Assembly: GCA_002365595.1 (NCBI GenBank) | Contig: DFAM01000016.1 | Span: 300,073-340,919 of the forward strand | Origin: Acinetobacter sp. UBA3106 | GTDB lineage: Bacteria; Pseudomonadota; Gammaproteobacteria; Pseudomonadales; Moraxellaceae | DNA length: 40,847 bases | Direction: 5' to 3' | Part shown: in pieces, positions 8,205 through 16,276 of the stretch | Layout of the letters: the number at the start of each line of letters is the position of its first letter | Position numbering within the stretch: the first letter of the stretch is position 1 | The notes under the pieces: generated by a model | What the model was told of the DNA's origin: nothing | The model's input: the letters and a program-made list of their open reading frames with translations, nothing else | The model's database searches: none | Position numbers and translations under genes: made by a program

Positions 8205-9304
8205 ACTGTCTCTTGAGAAGGGATTAACCTTAAGCGCACATCATTCCCGACTTGGGTCAGGTCTATGAGCTTAAATCGAAGTTGCTCTGCCATACGGTCA
8301 AATTCCGCATTAAACATCGCACGAGCTGTTTGACCTAAAAAGGTCGGTGCAACATAGCTGATCATTTCATCGACCAAATGCTGCTGCAAAAAGGCCGTGG
8401 ATAATGTTGCCCCTGCTTCCACCAGCACATCATAAATCTGATGTTGGGTAGATAAGGTCTGTAGCAAGTCTTTTAAAGGCTGTACTGACAATTGTAGCAC
8501 GCCTAAATCAGCCAGTTCCTGACGCAACGGCCCCATGACCATGACTGTTTCGGGTTGCTGCAGTATTTTTGCAGTCAGAGGTAAACGCCCTTGACGATCC
8601 AGCACCAGACGTTTGGGCTGAACAATGGTGGCGATGTCTGCAACACCATTGAGCTGACGTACATTCAGCTGACAATCATCCGCCAGAACTGTTTCAATGC
8701 CAGTAATGACTACACCGGAGATGGCACGCCAGTGTTGTACATCCTGACGTGCTTCAGTGCCAGTAATCCATTTCGATTCACCCGAGGCCATAGCAGTTCG
8801 GCCATCCAGGCTGGACGCTACTTTTAAACGCACATAAGGTATGCCTGTTGCCATGGCTTTTAAAAAACCTTGGTTCAGCTGATGAGCTTCTGCCTGACAG
8901 ATGCCGACTTCAACTGCAATGCCGGCATCTTTTAAAATCTGCACGCCCTTGCCTGCCACCAGCGGATTGGGATCTGGACAGGCCACAATGACTTTCGCTA
9001 CCCCTGCTTCAACCAGACCTTTAGCACACGGCGGGGTACGGCCATAATGTGCGCAAGGCTCCAAAGTCACATACGCTGTTGCACCCTGGGTGTGTTTACC
9101 GGCCTGACGCATGGCAAACACTTCGGCATGCGGCTGTCCTGCTTTAGGATGAAAGCCCTCACCCACCAATTGACCATCTTTAACAATGACACAGCCAACA
9201 TTCGGATTGGGCTTAGTTGAATATTGTCCAAGTTGTGCTAACTCAATCGCACGTTGCATCCAGAGCTGATCTGACTGAATGGAATCTTGTTTTAACTCGG
9301 ACAT
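8201..9304 (-). CDS. ribD: Bifunctional riboflavin biosynthesis deaminase/reductase RibD
   Basis: Performs the second and third steps of riboflavin synthesis: deamination of the pyrimidine ring, then NADPH-dependent reduction of the ribosyl side chain. Start chosen at MSELKQDSIQ (367 aa); the 54 upstream residues that remain open would cover the end of nrdR. The N-terminal deaminase domain has the zinc site HAE at 59-61 and PCAHYGRTPPC with Cys84 and Cys93. The C-terminal reductase domain (about 150-365) has VRLKVASSLDGRTA and GESKWITG. It begins 25 bp after nrdR and its stop overlaps the methyltransferase start. No FMN-riboswitch signature is visible upstream. Confidence 0.96.
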   Translation of the reverse strand: MSELKQDSIQSDQLWMQRAIELAQLGQYSTKPNPNVGCVIVKDGQLVGEGFHPKAGQPHAEVFAMRQAGKHTQGATAYVTLEPCAHYGRTPPCAKGLVEAGVAKVIVACPDPNPLVAGKGVQILKDAGIAVEVGICQAEAHQLNQGFLKAMATGIPYVRLKVASSLDGRTAMASGESKWITGTEARQDVQHWRAISGVVITGIETVLADDCQLNVRQLNGVADIATIVQPKRLVLDRQGRLPLTAKILQQPETVMVMGPLRQELADLGVLQLSVQPLKDLLQTLSTQHQIYDVLVEAGATLSTAFLQQHLVDEMISYVAPTFLGQTARAMFNAEFDRMAEQLRFKLIDLTQVGNDVRLRLIPSQETV

Positions 9305-9329
9305 TGCATGGCTCTTGGAAAATAAAATT

Positions 9330-9788
9330 TTAGTGTTCGCGCTGTTGCATCTGTTCAATTTGACGACGGAAGGCTTCAACATCCTGGAAATCTTGATAGA
9401 CCGAGGCAAAACGGACATAAGCCACATGATCGAGGGCAAATAAAGCTTGCATGACAATTTCACCAATGGTCCGGGATTTTACATCTCGTTCACCTAAACG
9501 GCGAATCTGCAACTGGATATCGCTCAGTACTGTCTCAATCTGCTCTTGGGTCACCGGTCTTTTTTGCAAAGCATGCATCAGCGAACGACGCATTTTTGCT
9601 TCGTCAAACGGTTCACTCTTGCCATCAGATTTAATCACCCGTGGCATCACCACTTCATAGGTTTCAAAGGTGGTAAAACGTTCTCCGCAGCTGATACATT
9701 CACGACGTCGACGAATCTGGCAGCCTTCGGCAGCCAAACGCGAATCAATCACTTTACTATCTGCAGCGTTGCAAAATGGACAATGCAT
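9330..9788 (-). CDS. nrdR: Transcriptional repressor of ribonucleotide reductase genes
   Basis: NrdR is a zinc-ribbon, ATP-cone repressor that binds NrdR boxes in front of ribonucleotide reductase genes and senses the ATP/dATP ratio. The 152-residue length is normal. The zinc ribbon is formed by Cys3, Cys6, Cys31 and Cys34 with the RRRREC stretch, and the ATP cone covers about 46-136 (VIKSDGKSEPFDEAKMRRSL, TIGEIVMQALFALDHVAYVRFASVYQ). It is the first gene of the minus-strand operon with ribD, the methyltransferase and ribE; the nrdR-ribD linkage is common in gammaproteobacteria. An extended -10 element (TGC-TACACT on the minus strand) lies at 9823-9831. Confidence 0.96.
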   Translation of the reverse strand: MHCPFCNAADSKVIDSRLAAEGCQIRRRRECISCGERFTTFETYEVVMPRVIKSDGKSEPFDEAKMRRSLMHALQKRPVTQEQIETVLSDIQLQIRRLGERDVKSRTIGEIVMQALFALDHVAYVRFASVYQDFQDVEAFRRQIEQMQQREH

Positions 9789-9822
9789 AGCGGTTTAATT
9801 GAACAAATCAAATCGGATTTAG

Positions 9823-9831
9823 AGTGTAGCA
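9823..9831 (-). promoter_or_regulatory. Candidate extended -10 promoter of the nrdR-rib operon
   Basis: TGCTACACT on the minus strand, 35 bp upstream of the nrdR ATG, resembles an extended -10 (TGnTATAAT). No good -35 is seen at the usual distance, so this is weak evidence. Confidence 0.35.
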
Positions 9832-9869
9832 AAAATTCTGTGCTTTGTAGAGGCTTACGCAAGATATGG

Positions 9870-9896
9870 AAAAAAAACAGCCCTTCCGGGCTGTTT
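9870..9896 (-). terminator. Terminator of glnK-amtB
   Basis: Perfect 9-bp stem AAACAGCCC/GGGCTGTTT with a TTCC loop, followed on the minus strand by eight T. It lies 31 bp after the amtB stop codon. Confidence 0.93.
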
Positions 9897-9927
9897 CACA
9901 CAATATATTGATTATGTCGTTTAGTGT

Positions 9928-11328
9928 TTATTCTACTCGTTCGCCATGTTGACTTAAGTCTAGACCCATACGTTCGTCATCATTGGCAACACGGATACCA
10001 ATCACCAGATCAATCACTTTCAGAATGATGAAGGTCAATACTGCAGAGTAAGCGATGGTTGCCAGGACACCTTCAAGTTGTACCCATAATTGATGCATCA
10101 TATCTGTCGGTACTTTATCGCCCATGATGAATTCACTGGCAAATACAGCAGTCAGGATTGCACCGACAATACCACCTACACCATGCAGACCAAAGGCATC
10201 CAAAGAGTCATCTGCTTTAAGTGCACGTTTAAGCGCTGTAATGCCCCAGAAGCAGACTACACCACCAATCAGACCCATGGCTAAAGCACCACCTACAGTC
10301 ACGAAACCTGCTGCTGGTGTAATCACCACCAGACCGGCAACTGCGCCAGATGCACCGCCCAATACAGACGCTTTACCACGAATCACTTTTTCAGTAATTA
10401 ACCAGGAGATTGCAGCAGCCGCAGCAGCAACTTGAGTCACCACAAGTGCATAACCTGCTGAACCATTTGCACCGAGTGCAGAACCACCATTGAAACCGAA
10501 CCAACCCACCCAGATTAAGCTAGCACCCACTACAGTCAATGCCAAGTTATGCGGAGCCATTGATTCACGGCCCAAGCCCATACGTTTACCCAGCATGTAA
10601 GCAGCAACCAAACCTGCAACACCCGAGTTGATATGTACAACAGTACCGCCAGCGAAGTCTAATGCGCCGTCATTGCCTAACCAGCCGCCACCCCATACCC
10701 AGTGGGTAATTGGCGCGTAAACAATCACACTCCAAAGCGTAATGAATGCAACGAAAGCACCAAATTTCATACGTTCTGCAATCGAACCGGTAATAATAGC
10801 TACAGTAATGATGGCAAAAGTCATTTGGAAAATGACAAATAGAATTTCTGGAATGGTTCCGGTTAAGGCATCTGTGGTAATTCCAGAAAGCATGACTTTA
10901 TCCAGATTACCAATGAAAGCATTACCGCTACCAAAAGCCAGGGTATAACCAATCACCACCCAGGTAATACTGACAATGGCTGCAGCAACAAAGCTATGTG
11001 CCATAGTGCCTAGAACGTTTTTCTTACGCACCATACCGCCGTAGAATAATGCGAGGCCTGGAATAGTCATGAGTAAAACCAGTGCTGTAGATACTAAAAT
11101 CCACGACGTGTCACCTGTATCTAATTTTGGTTCTTCTTCGGCAGGTGCTGGTGTTTGTTCAGCTGGAGCAGGCGCCGCAGCTAATTCAGAATTTGTTGTT
11201 TCAGTAGTTTCAGTGACTACTACATTTTCAGAAGGAGTGGATGCTGCTGTTAGCGCTTCTTCAGCCCATGCAACAGAACCACCTAAAAGTGCGCCAGATA
11301 AACTCAGCGCAATCAGCATTTTTTTCAT
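9928..11328 (-). CDS. amtB: Ammonium transporter with cleavable signal peptide
   Basis: Trimeric inner-membrane channel for ammonium uptake, closed by GlnK when nitrogen is ample. The signal peptide MKKMLIALSLSGALLGGSVAWA is followed by an unusually long acidic, Pro/Ala/Thr-rich stretch (about 23-72) before the first channel helix DTSWILVSTALVLLM. The rest shows the Amt fold of 11 helices: GLALFYGGMVRKKNVL, the twin-histidine pair in GGTVVHINSGVAGLVAA and DAFGLHGVGGIVGA, and a C-terminal tail GIRVANDDERMGLDLSQHGE that contacts GlnK. It lies 59 bp after glnK in the usual glnK-amtB order and ends at a strong terminator. Confidence 0.96.
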   Translation of the reverse strand: MKKMLIALSLSGALLGGSVAWAEEALTAASTPSENVVVTETTETTNSELAAAPAPAEQTPAPAEEEPKLDTGDTSWILVSTALVLLMTIPGLALFYGGMVRKKNVLGTMAHSFVAAAIVSITWVVIGYTLAFGSGNAFIGNLDKVMLSGITTDALTGTIPEILFVIFQMTFAIITVAIITGSIAERMKFGAFVAFITLWSVIVYAPITHWVWGGGWLGNDGALDFAGGTVVHINSGVAGLVAAYMLGKRMGLGRESMAPHNLALTVVGASLIWVGWFGFNGGSALGANGSAGYALVVTQVAAAAAAISWLITEKVIRGKASVLGGASGAVAGLVVITPAAGFVTVGGALAMGLIGGVVCFWGITALKRALKADDSLDAFGLHGVGGIVGAILTAVFASEFIMGDKVPTDMMHQLWVQLEGVLATIAYSAVLTFIILKVIDLVIGIRVANDDERMGLDLSQHGERVE

Positions 11329-11387
11329 TCGTATCCCCCAACCTAGTTTTTTTGAGTTACTAGCTACTCAGCAAACTTCATGCCAAA

Positions 11388-11726
11388 TTAAACAGCATCT
11401 GCACCTGTTTCACCGGTACGGATACGGATGACTTGTTCTAAATTAGTAACGAAAATTTTACCGTCACCAATTTTACCTGTGCTTGCCACGCGAGTAATCG
11501 ATTCAATCACTGAATCAACCATTTCATCGCTAATCGCGATTTCAATTTTTACTTTAGGCAGAAAATCAACAACATATTCTGCACCACGGTAAAGTTCAGT
11601 ATGACCTTTTTGACGACCAAAGCCTTTGACTTCAGTTACAGTGATCCCTTGAACACCAATGTCAGAGAGTGCTTCACGCACATCGTCTAATTTAAAGGGT
11701 TTTACAATTGCAGTTACGAGCTTCAT
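11388..11726 (-). CDS. glnK: PII nitrogen regulatory protein GlnK
   Basis: Trimeric signal protein that reads 2-oxoglutarate and ATP/ADP, is uridylylated by GlnD and blocks AmtB. The 112-residue length is exact for PII. The T-loop has the uridylylated Tyr51 in GHTELYRGAEYVVDF, and the C-terminal signature TGKIGDGKIFV is intact. Its place in front of amtB supports glnK rather than glnB. A sigma-54-type promoter lies 43 bp upstream of the ATG, which fits nitrogen-controlled expression by NtrC, although I could not find a clear NtrC site. Confidence 0.95.
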   Translation of the reverse strand: MKLVTAIVKPFKLDDVREALSDIGVQGITVTEVKGFGRQKGHTELYRGAEYVVDFLPKVKIEIAISDEMVDSVIESITRVASTGKIGDGKIFVTNLEQVIRIRTGETGADAV

Positions 11727-11768
11727 GTTTGTTTTCCTTCGGCTTCTTTCACCAGTAAGGTTTTATGT

Positions 11769-11783
11769 TCAAATTTCGTGCCA
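11769..11783 (-). promoter_or_regulatory. Sigma-54 promoter of glnK-amtB
   Basis: On the minus strand TGGCAC-GAAAT-TTGA matches the -24/-12 consensus TGGCAC-N5-TTGC with exact spacing; only the last base differs. It would start transcription about 30 nt before the glnK ATG. Confidence 0.7.
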
Positions 11784-11960
11784 AAAATTCTAAGGTTGGG
11801 GGAATAGAAATTTCGACACGAGTTTTCTTTATAACCTATTTTATACTTTTACATGAAGTCTGAGTTTTAAAAAGTAGACATTTTTACTATAAAATTAACG
11901 ATTTTACATATCAGATAAAGCTGTATCCGGTCGTGTAGGGCTATGGTCCAGGTAGGAGCA

Positions 11961-12008
11961 ATGTTACACTACAGCCACTTCTCCATCCTTATATGGACAC
12001 TGCAATGA
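11961..12008 (+). CDS. Possible 15-residue leader ORF coupled to ubiK
   Basis: ATG at 11961, preceded by AGGAG only 2 nt away, reads MLHYSHFSILIWTLQ and stops at TGA 12006-12008. That stop overlaps the ATG at 12005 as ATGA, the usual layout of translational coupling. The short spacing to the Shine-Dalgarno sequence and small size make this uncertain. Confidence 0.25.
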   Translation: MLHYSHFSILIWTLQ

Positions 12009-12232
12009 TTGAAACCTTATTACAAGCCATAATGGAACAACTCGATCAACCGAAAAAAGATATTGAACATAATTTACGGGCCTTGCTGAATGAAGCAGTC
12101 AGCAAGATGGATCTGGTTTCCAAAGATGAAATTGAACGTCAACGTACCGCATTAAATAATGCCAACCTGCGCTTGAATGACCTGCTTAAACAAGTTGAAG
12201 CTTTAGAAATTAAAATCAAGAACAATAAATAA
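12005..12232 (+). CDS. ubiK: UbiK/BMFP family accessory factor for ubiquinone synthesis
   Basis: Small coiled-coil protein that helps assemble or scaffold the aerobic ubiquinone hydroxylation complex and interacts with UbiJ and lipids. The translation MIETLLQAIMEQLDQPKKDIEHN runs into the family core LLNEAVSKMDLVSKDEIERQ and a C-terminal leucine-zipper-like coiled coil (LRLNDLLKQVEALEIKIK), the trimeric part of the BMFP domain. I prefer the ATG at 12005 (75 aa) because GGA lies 7 nt upstream and the site overlaps the end of a short leader ORF; the ATG at 11993 (79 aa) is an in-frame alternative. It is followed after 68 bp by comM. Confidence 0.85.
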   Translation: MIETLLQAIMEQLDQPKKDIEHNLRALLNEAVSKMDLVSKDEIERQRTALNNANLRLNDLLKQVEALEIKIKNNK

Positions 12233-12300
12233 GCACTTTTTTAGTGCATAAAAAGACTAAAAACGATTAAAAATAACGCACTACAATGGAACAATAATAA

Positions 12301-13788
12301 ATGTCTTTTGCAAAAATTTACACTCGGGGTCTGCTTGGACTTCATGCACCTTTAATTGAGGTGGAAGTTCATGTCAGTCAGGGTTTACCTTCTTTAACCA
12401 TTGTCGGGCTTGCTGAAGCAGCAGTCCGTGAAAGTAAGGACCGGGTCCGTTCGGCCATTATTAATAGTGGTTTCCAGTTTCCTACCAAACGTCTCACCAT
12501 CAATTTAGCGCCTGCAGACTTGCCTAAAGATGGCTCACGGCTGGATTTGCCCATTGCTTTGGGAATTCTGATTGCCTCAGGTCAACTGCCTGAAAATGTG
12601 ACCGATCAGCTGGAATTTATTGGTGAACTGGCTCTGGATGGTCAACTTCGTCCCATCAGCGGCATTTTGAGTATTGCGATTGCCTGCCAGCAGTCTGGAC
12701 ATCAACTGATTTTGCCAGAACAGAATGCCCAAGATGCTTCACAACTGCCCAATTTTGAAGTATTTGCAGCTCATCATTTGAAAGATGTCTGCGAACATTT
12801 ATCCAAACAACATCCGCTGCCACAATATCAGGCCAACACTACCAACCCTATAGATCAATACAAATTTGATTTAGCCGATGTTAAAGGTCAGCTCCGTCCA
12901 CGGCGTGCTTTGGAAATAGCAGCGGCCGGCGGCCATTCCTTATTGTTTAAAGGCCCGCCGGGTACTGGAAAAACCCTGTTGGCTTCACGACTGGCCAGTA
13001 TCTTGCCGCCTTTAGACATGCAGGAAAATTTAGAAGTAGCCAGTATCTATTCGGTGGCCAATAGCTCACATCCCTTTGGGCAGCGCCCTTTTCGTGCGCC
13101 ACATCATACCGCTTCCGCGATTGCCTTGGTCGGTGGCGGTTCGCATCCCAAACCCGGTGAAATTACCTTGGCCCATTTGGGCGTACTGTTTTTAGATGAA
13201 CTGCCCGAATTTGATCGCAAGGTCTTGGAAGTTTTAAGACAACCGCTGGAATCGAAAGAAATTGTCATTTCTCGGGCCTCCAGACAGATTACCTTTCCGG
13301 CCAACTTTCAACTGATCGCTGCAATGAATCCCTGCCCTTGTGGCTATGCGTTTAATCAGGATATTCGCTGTCAATGTTCAGCAGATGCAATTAAACGTTA
13401 CCAGAACCGGATTTCAGGTCCACTCCTGGATCGGATTGACCTGCATATTGATGTGCCGCCTTTGCAAGCCCATGAATTACAGGATACATCTCCGGTTGAA
13501 AATTCACAGACAGTACGGCAACGGGTCATTCAGGCCTATGAACAGCAAATCCAACGGCAGCAATGCCTGAATCATGCTTTAACGCCGCAACAGCTGGAAC
13601 AGTTTGCCTCTCTCGATGTGCAGGCACAAAAAATCATGGAAATGGCACAGCAACGCTTGAACCTGTCTGCGCGCGCTTATCATCGGGTATTACGTGTTGC
13701 ACGAAGTATTGCCGATTTATCGCAGCATGCTAATATTCAAAGCCAGCATTTAACTGAAGCTTTGTCCTATCGGACGCAACAGGGCTAA
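12301..13788 (+). CDS. comM: ComM/YifB family AAA+ ATPase (branch-migration helicase of natural transformation)
   Basis: Hexameric helicase that extends heteroduplex joints while incoming DNA is integrated during natural transformation. The 495-residue protein has the N-terminal ChlI-like domain (MSFAKIYTRGLLGLHAP, about 1-170), then the Mg-chelatase-type AAA+ core with Walker A GPPGTGKT at 218-225, Walker B LGVLFLDELPEF near 295-306, a zinc-like cluster CPCGYAFNQDIRCQC, and the C-terminal lid with LSARAYHRVLRVARSIADL. The frame is intact. In A. baumannii this gene is the usual insertion site of AbaR resistance islands; here it is uninterrupted, and an ACCGC pentamer lies at 13108-13112. Confidence 0.96.
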   Translation: MSFAKIYTRGLLGLHAPLIEVEVHVSQGLPSLTIVGLAEAAVRESKDRVRSAIINSGFQFPTKRLTINLAPADLPKDGSRLDLPIALGILIASGQLPENVTDQLEFIGELALDGQLRPISGILSIAIACQQSGHQLILPEQNAQDASQLPNFEVFAAHHLKDVCEHLSKQHPLPQYQANTTNPIDQYKFDLADVKGQLRPRRALEIAAAGGHSLLFKGPPGTGKTLLASRLASILPPLDMQENLEVASIYSVANSSHPFGQRPFRAPHHTASAIALVGGGSHPKPGEITLAHLGVLFLDELPEFDRKVLEVLRQPLESKEIVISRASRQITFPANFQLIAAMNPCPCGYAFNQDIRCQCSADAIKRYQNRISGPLLDRIDLHIDVPPLQAHELQDTSPVENSQTVRQRVIQAYEQQIQRQQCLNHALTPQQLEQFASLDVQAQKIMEMAQQRLNLSARAYHRVLRVARSIADLSQHANIQSQHLTEALSYRTQQG

Positions 13789-13794
13789 TCCGAA

Positions 13795-14298
13795 ATGCAT
13801 AATTTACTTATCCGTAGTGAAAATCCGGCTGATCATGCTGCAATTAGCCAAGTGATTGAACAGGCATTTAAAAAGCAGCCCTATTCCAGTCATCACGAAC
13901 AGTCCATTGTCGCTGCACTACGCAAGGCCAATGCACTGACAATTTCTTTAGTCGCTGTTTTAAATCAGCATATTGTCGGGCATATCGCAATCTCACCTGT
14001 ACAAATTTCTTCAGGTGTACCGGGTTGGTATGGCTTGGGTCCGGTCGCGGTTTTACCCGAATGGCAACTGCAAAGGATCGGTTCAGCACTCATCCAGGCT
14101 GCTTTGGTTCAATTAAAAGCTCATGCAGCAAAAGGTTGTGTGGTTTTAGGTGATCCGGATTTTTATGCCGAATTTGGCTTTAAAGCCGCGCCTGAACTTA
14201 TTTTAGAAAACACCCCACCCGAATATTTTCAAGCGTTGCTTTTTGAGGGAAATTTTCCACAAGGTACTGTGACTTATCATAAGGCTTTTAATACTTAA
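13795..14298 (+). CDS. GNAT family N-acetyltransferase
   Basis: Predicted acetyl-CoA-dependent acetyltransferase of 167 residues. The GNAT core is seen in the strand GWYGLGPVAVLPEWQ followed by QRIGSALIQAALVQLK, the acetyl-CoA pyrophosphate loop and helix, and then the GCVVLGDPDFYAEFGFKAAPEL segment typical of the YhbS-like subgroup. It starts 6 bp after comM, so it is likely co-transcribed, and it ends before a strong bidirectional terminator. The acceptor substrate cannot be told from sequence. Confidence 0.9.
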   Translation: MHNLLIRSENPADHAAISQVIEQAFKKQPYSSHHEQSIVAALRKANALTISLVAVLNQHIVGHIAISPVQISSGVPGWYGLGPVAVLPEWQLQRIGSALIQAALVQLKAHAAKGCVVLGDPDFYAEFGFKAAPELILENTPPEYFQALLFEGNFPQGTVTYHKAFNT

Positions 14299-14322
14299 GC
14301 CTCATAAAATACAGGATAAAGA

Positions 14323-14350
14323 AAAAGGCGATTCACAAGAATCGCCTTTT
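14323..14350. terminator. Bidirectional terminator between the acetyltransferase and TorF-type gene
   Basis: Perfect 12-bp stem AAAAGGCGATTC/GAATCGCCTTTT with an ACAA loop, between converging genes, with A and T runs on both sides. Confidence 0.93.
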
Positions 14351-14363
14351 AGTATTCATTAAC

Positions 14364-15119
14364 TTAGAAGCTGTATGATAAGCCCAGTACCACTTTATTT
14401 TTTTGCTTGGTATCCAGACGGTCATAACCACCTAGAATATAATCTAGGCTCATAGTAGCGCCACTGTCAGCAAGAGGATGACTTAACCCTACAGTGAAAT
14501 GACGGAAACCAAAAGTTTCGGTCGTACCTTCTTCAGGAATAAAATCACCTGCGCTATCGTTATAGTAGTAAAGACCTAGCTTGGTATTCAAAGTAAAATC
14601 ACGCGGCAATCCGTAACTATAGCTGCCCAAGAAATAGGTATCACCTGTATTACCCCAAGTTGTATCCTCAAGCAAAGTTTGCGCGGTAATACCAAGACCC
14701 TTATAATTCAAGCCCAACATGGTTTCGAAACCATTTGCATCACTTGTACCTAAGTCATAATAATAATAATAAGTAAAACCGAGTGTATAGCCTAGATCTT
14801 CAGTGATTGCTCCTTTATAACCCGCATAAAAATCACTTTCAAAAGCATTATCGGGATTTAGTTCTGTAGGGTCGCCATAACCGAGTGTCGATCCCCAATA
14901 ACCTGCGTAAAGACCGGAAGCATGGCTATAATCAAGTCCTCCTTGTAAGGCTAAATTTTTATCTTCCGGAGCATTGGTAATACCACGTAAGTTATAGCTT
15001 GAAAATACACCAATATTACCTGTAATGGTATGTTCTGATGCAGGTGCCTCTTCTGCGAAAGTAAATGTAGATGCTGCGCCTAATACAGCCAGAGATAATG
15101 CTTTTAAAGTTAATTTCAT
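14364..15119 (-). CDS. TorF family putative outer-membrane porin (copy 1)
   Basis: Predicted outer-membrane beta-barrel of the TorF family (formerly a Gcw_chp domain). The start at MKLTLKALSLAVLGAAS (251 aa) has GGGGGA about 9 nt upstream and gives a clean signal peptide ending at TFTFA. The mature part shows the family pattern GNIGVFSSYNLRGIT, LQGGLDYSHASGLYAGYWGSTL, alternating beta strands with paired tyrosines, and a C-terminal VVLGLSYSF that ends in Phe, the insertion signal for the BAM complex. It is a paralogue of the gene at 15500-16270, with which it shares WGST, LQ(A/G)GL(D/E)Y and the C-terminal VVLGL motif. Its transported substrate is unknown. Confidence 0.88.
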   Translation of the reverse strand: MKLTLKALSLAVLGAASTFTFAEEAPASEHTITGNIGVFSSYNLRGITNAPEDKNLALQGGLDYSHASGLYAGYWGSTLGYGDPTELNPDNAFESDFYAGYKGAITEDLGYTLGFTYYYYYDLGTSDANGFETMLGLNYKGLGITAQTLLEDTTWGNTGDTYFLGSYSYGLPRDFTLNTKLGLYYYNDSAGDFIPEEGTTETFGFRHFTVGLSHPLADSGATMSLDYILGGYDRLDTKQKNKVVLGLSYSF

Positions 15120-15499
15120 TGTTTGATTCCCCCACATCGTACTACGACGGTTTTTTTGGTTATTTCGATAAACTCAATGAGGTAATAGCAATTGCTATGC
15201 CAAAAGCAAAATAAGATCTCTACAAGTCATCCAGAATAAAAAATAAATAGATTTATCATTTTGTTTTTATTAAGTTTTAATTAATTCAAACAAACCTATC
15301 TGCAATACAGTTTATTCGCCGCCATAGCCAGTTTGCTCAGCATTAAAACTTATTTCAGCTTTAGAGCAAGATTCATATTTACTTACATCATGCCTCTTTT
15401 TAAGGCTATTTTTTCATCAGTTTTTTTCATTATGCATAAAAAAAGTGCACAATTTTGAAGCAAACCGTACACTTTAAATCATTTCAACTTGCAGCAAAC
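15120..15499. other. Gene-free gap between the two TorF-type genes
   Basis: 380 bp, A+T-rich. It holds the terminator of the upstream gene at 15438-15474 and must hold the promoter of copy 1. I see no convincing hexamer pair, no ORF and no repeat longer than a few bases. Confidence 0.6.
15438..15474 (-). terminator. Terminator of TorF-type copy 2
   Basis: On the minus strand AAGTGTAC pairs with GTGCACTT (one G-T pair) over a 16-nt loop, followed by a T tract. It lies 26 bp after the stop codon. Confidence 0.7.
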
Positions 15500-16270
15500 T
15501 TAAAAACTAAAATTTAAGCCCAATACCACCTGATCATCAAAATCTGTATCAAAACGATCCTTGCCACCGACCACATAATCTACAGAAGCATTCGCTGCAG
15601 TATTGGCAATTTCTTTGCTTAAACCGATACGCGCTTCATTGAATGCGACATCATTTTTGGTTTCAATTACACTGTCATCACGGCTGCTATTATAAATAGA
15701 CGCGCCTAACGATGTGTTTAACATAAAGTTTTGCGGTAAAGCATAACTATAAGCTGCGCTTAAATACACATCTCCTGCATTACTAAAAGAAGCATCTGTC
15801 AGCATTACAGCCGTACTTAAAGTTAAATCTTTATAAGCCAGTTCACCCAATACATCGAATGCAGCCGTTTTACGTTTATCGCCATTTTCGCCATATACCG
15901 TACCGCCATTTTGATAGTAATAAGCTGTCCCTTGAAGCCTATAGCTCCAGTCCTGATTTAACTCCTTGCCATACGCGACATAAAAATCATGTTCAAAACC
16001 ATGATCTTTATTTTCATCAGAAGGATCATAACCGATGGTCGAGCCCCAGTATCCCAAGGTTATTCCGCTGTTATAAGCGTATTCAAGTCCAGCTTGTAGA
16101 GTGACATCTTCATTTTCCACACCACCACGGTAAATATATTTATTCACCACAGCAAAACTGCCTGTTAGCTCTCCATTTTCTGCTGCAGATGGATTTTCTT
16201 CAGCAAGTGCAGACATTGCACTCATAGAAAGTAGTAAAAATAACGCAATTTTGTGTGAAGTTTGCAGCAT
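15500..16270 (-). CDS. TorF family putative outer-membrane porin (copy 2)
   Basis: Second predicted TorF-type beta-barrel, 256 aa from the ATG at 16270, which has AAGGAG 5 nt upstream; two in-frame GTG codons just before it are less likely starts. The signal peptide MLQTSHKIALFLLLSMSAMSALA is followed by ELTGSFAVVNKYIYRGGVENEDVTLQAGLEYAYNSG (shown in parts: GSFAVVNKYIYRGG and LQAGLEYAYNSG), GYWGSTIGYDPSDEN, and the Phe-terminated strand VVLGLNFSF. Overall order of strands matches copy 1, so the pair comes from an old tandem duplication. It has its own terminator, and a 578-bp A+T-rich gap separates it from the OprD-type gene. Confidence 0.87.
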   Translation of the reverse strand: MLQTSHKIALFLLLSMSAMSALAEENPSAAENGELTGSFAVVNKYIYRGGVENEDVTLQAGLEYAYNSGITLGYWGSTIGYDPSDENKDHGFEHDFYVAYGKELNQDWSYRLQGTAYYYQNGGTVYGENGDKRKTAAFDVLGELAYKDLTLSTAVMLTDASFSNAGDVYLSAAYSYALPQNFMLNTSLGASIYNSSRDDSVIETKNDVAFNEARIGLSKEIANTAANASVDYVVGGKDRFDTDFDDQVVLGLNFSF

Positions 16271-16276
16271 CACCAC

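Noticed and set aside
9305..9329. FMN riboswitch for the rib genes
   Set aside because: ribD and ribE are internal genes with gaps of 25 and 27 bp, too small, and no RFN-type motif occurs before nrdR.
12233..12247. Terminator after ubiK
   Set aside because: GCACT/AGTGC has only 5 bp and no T tract after it, so read-through to comM is likely.
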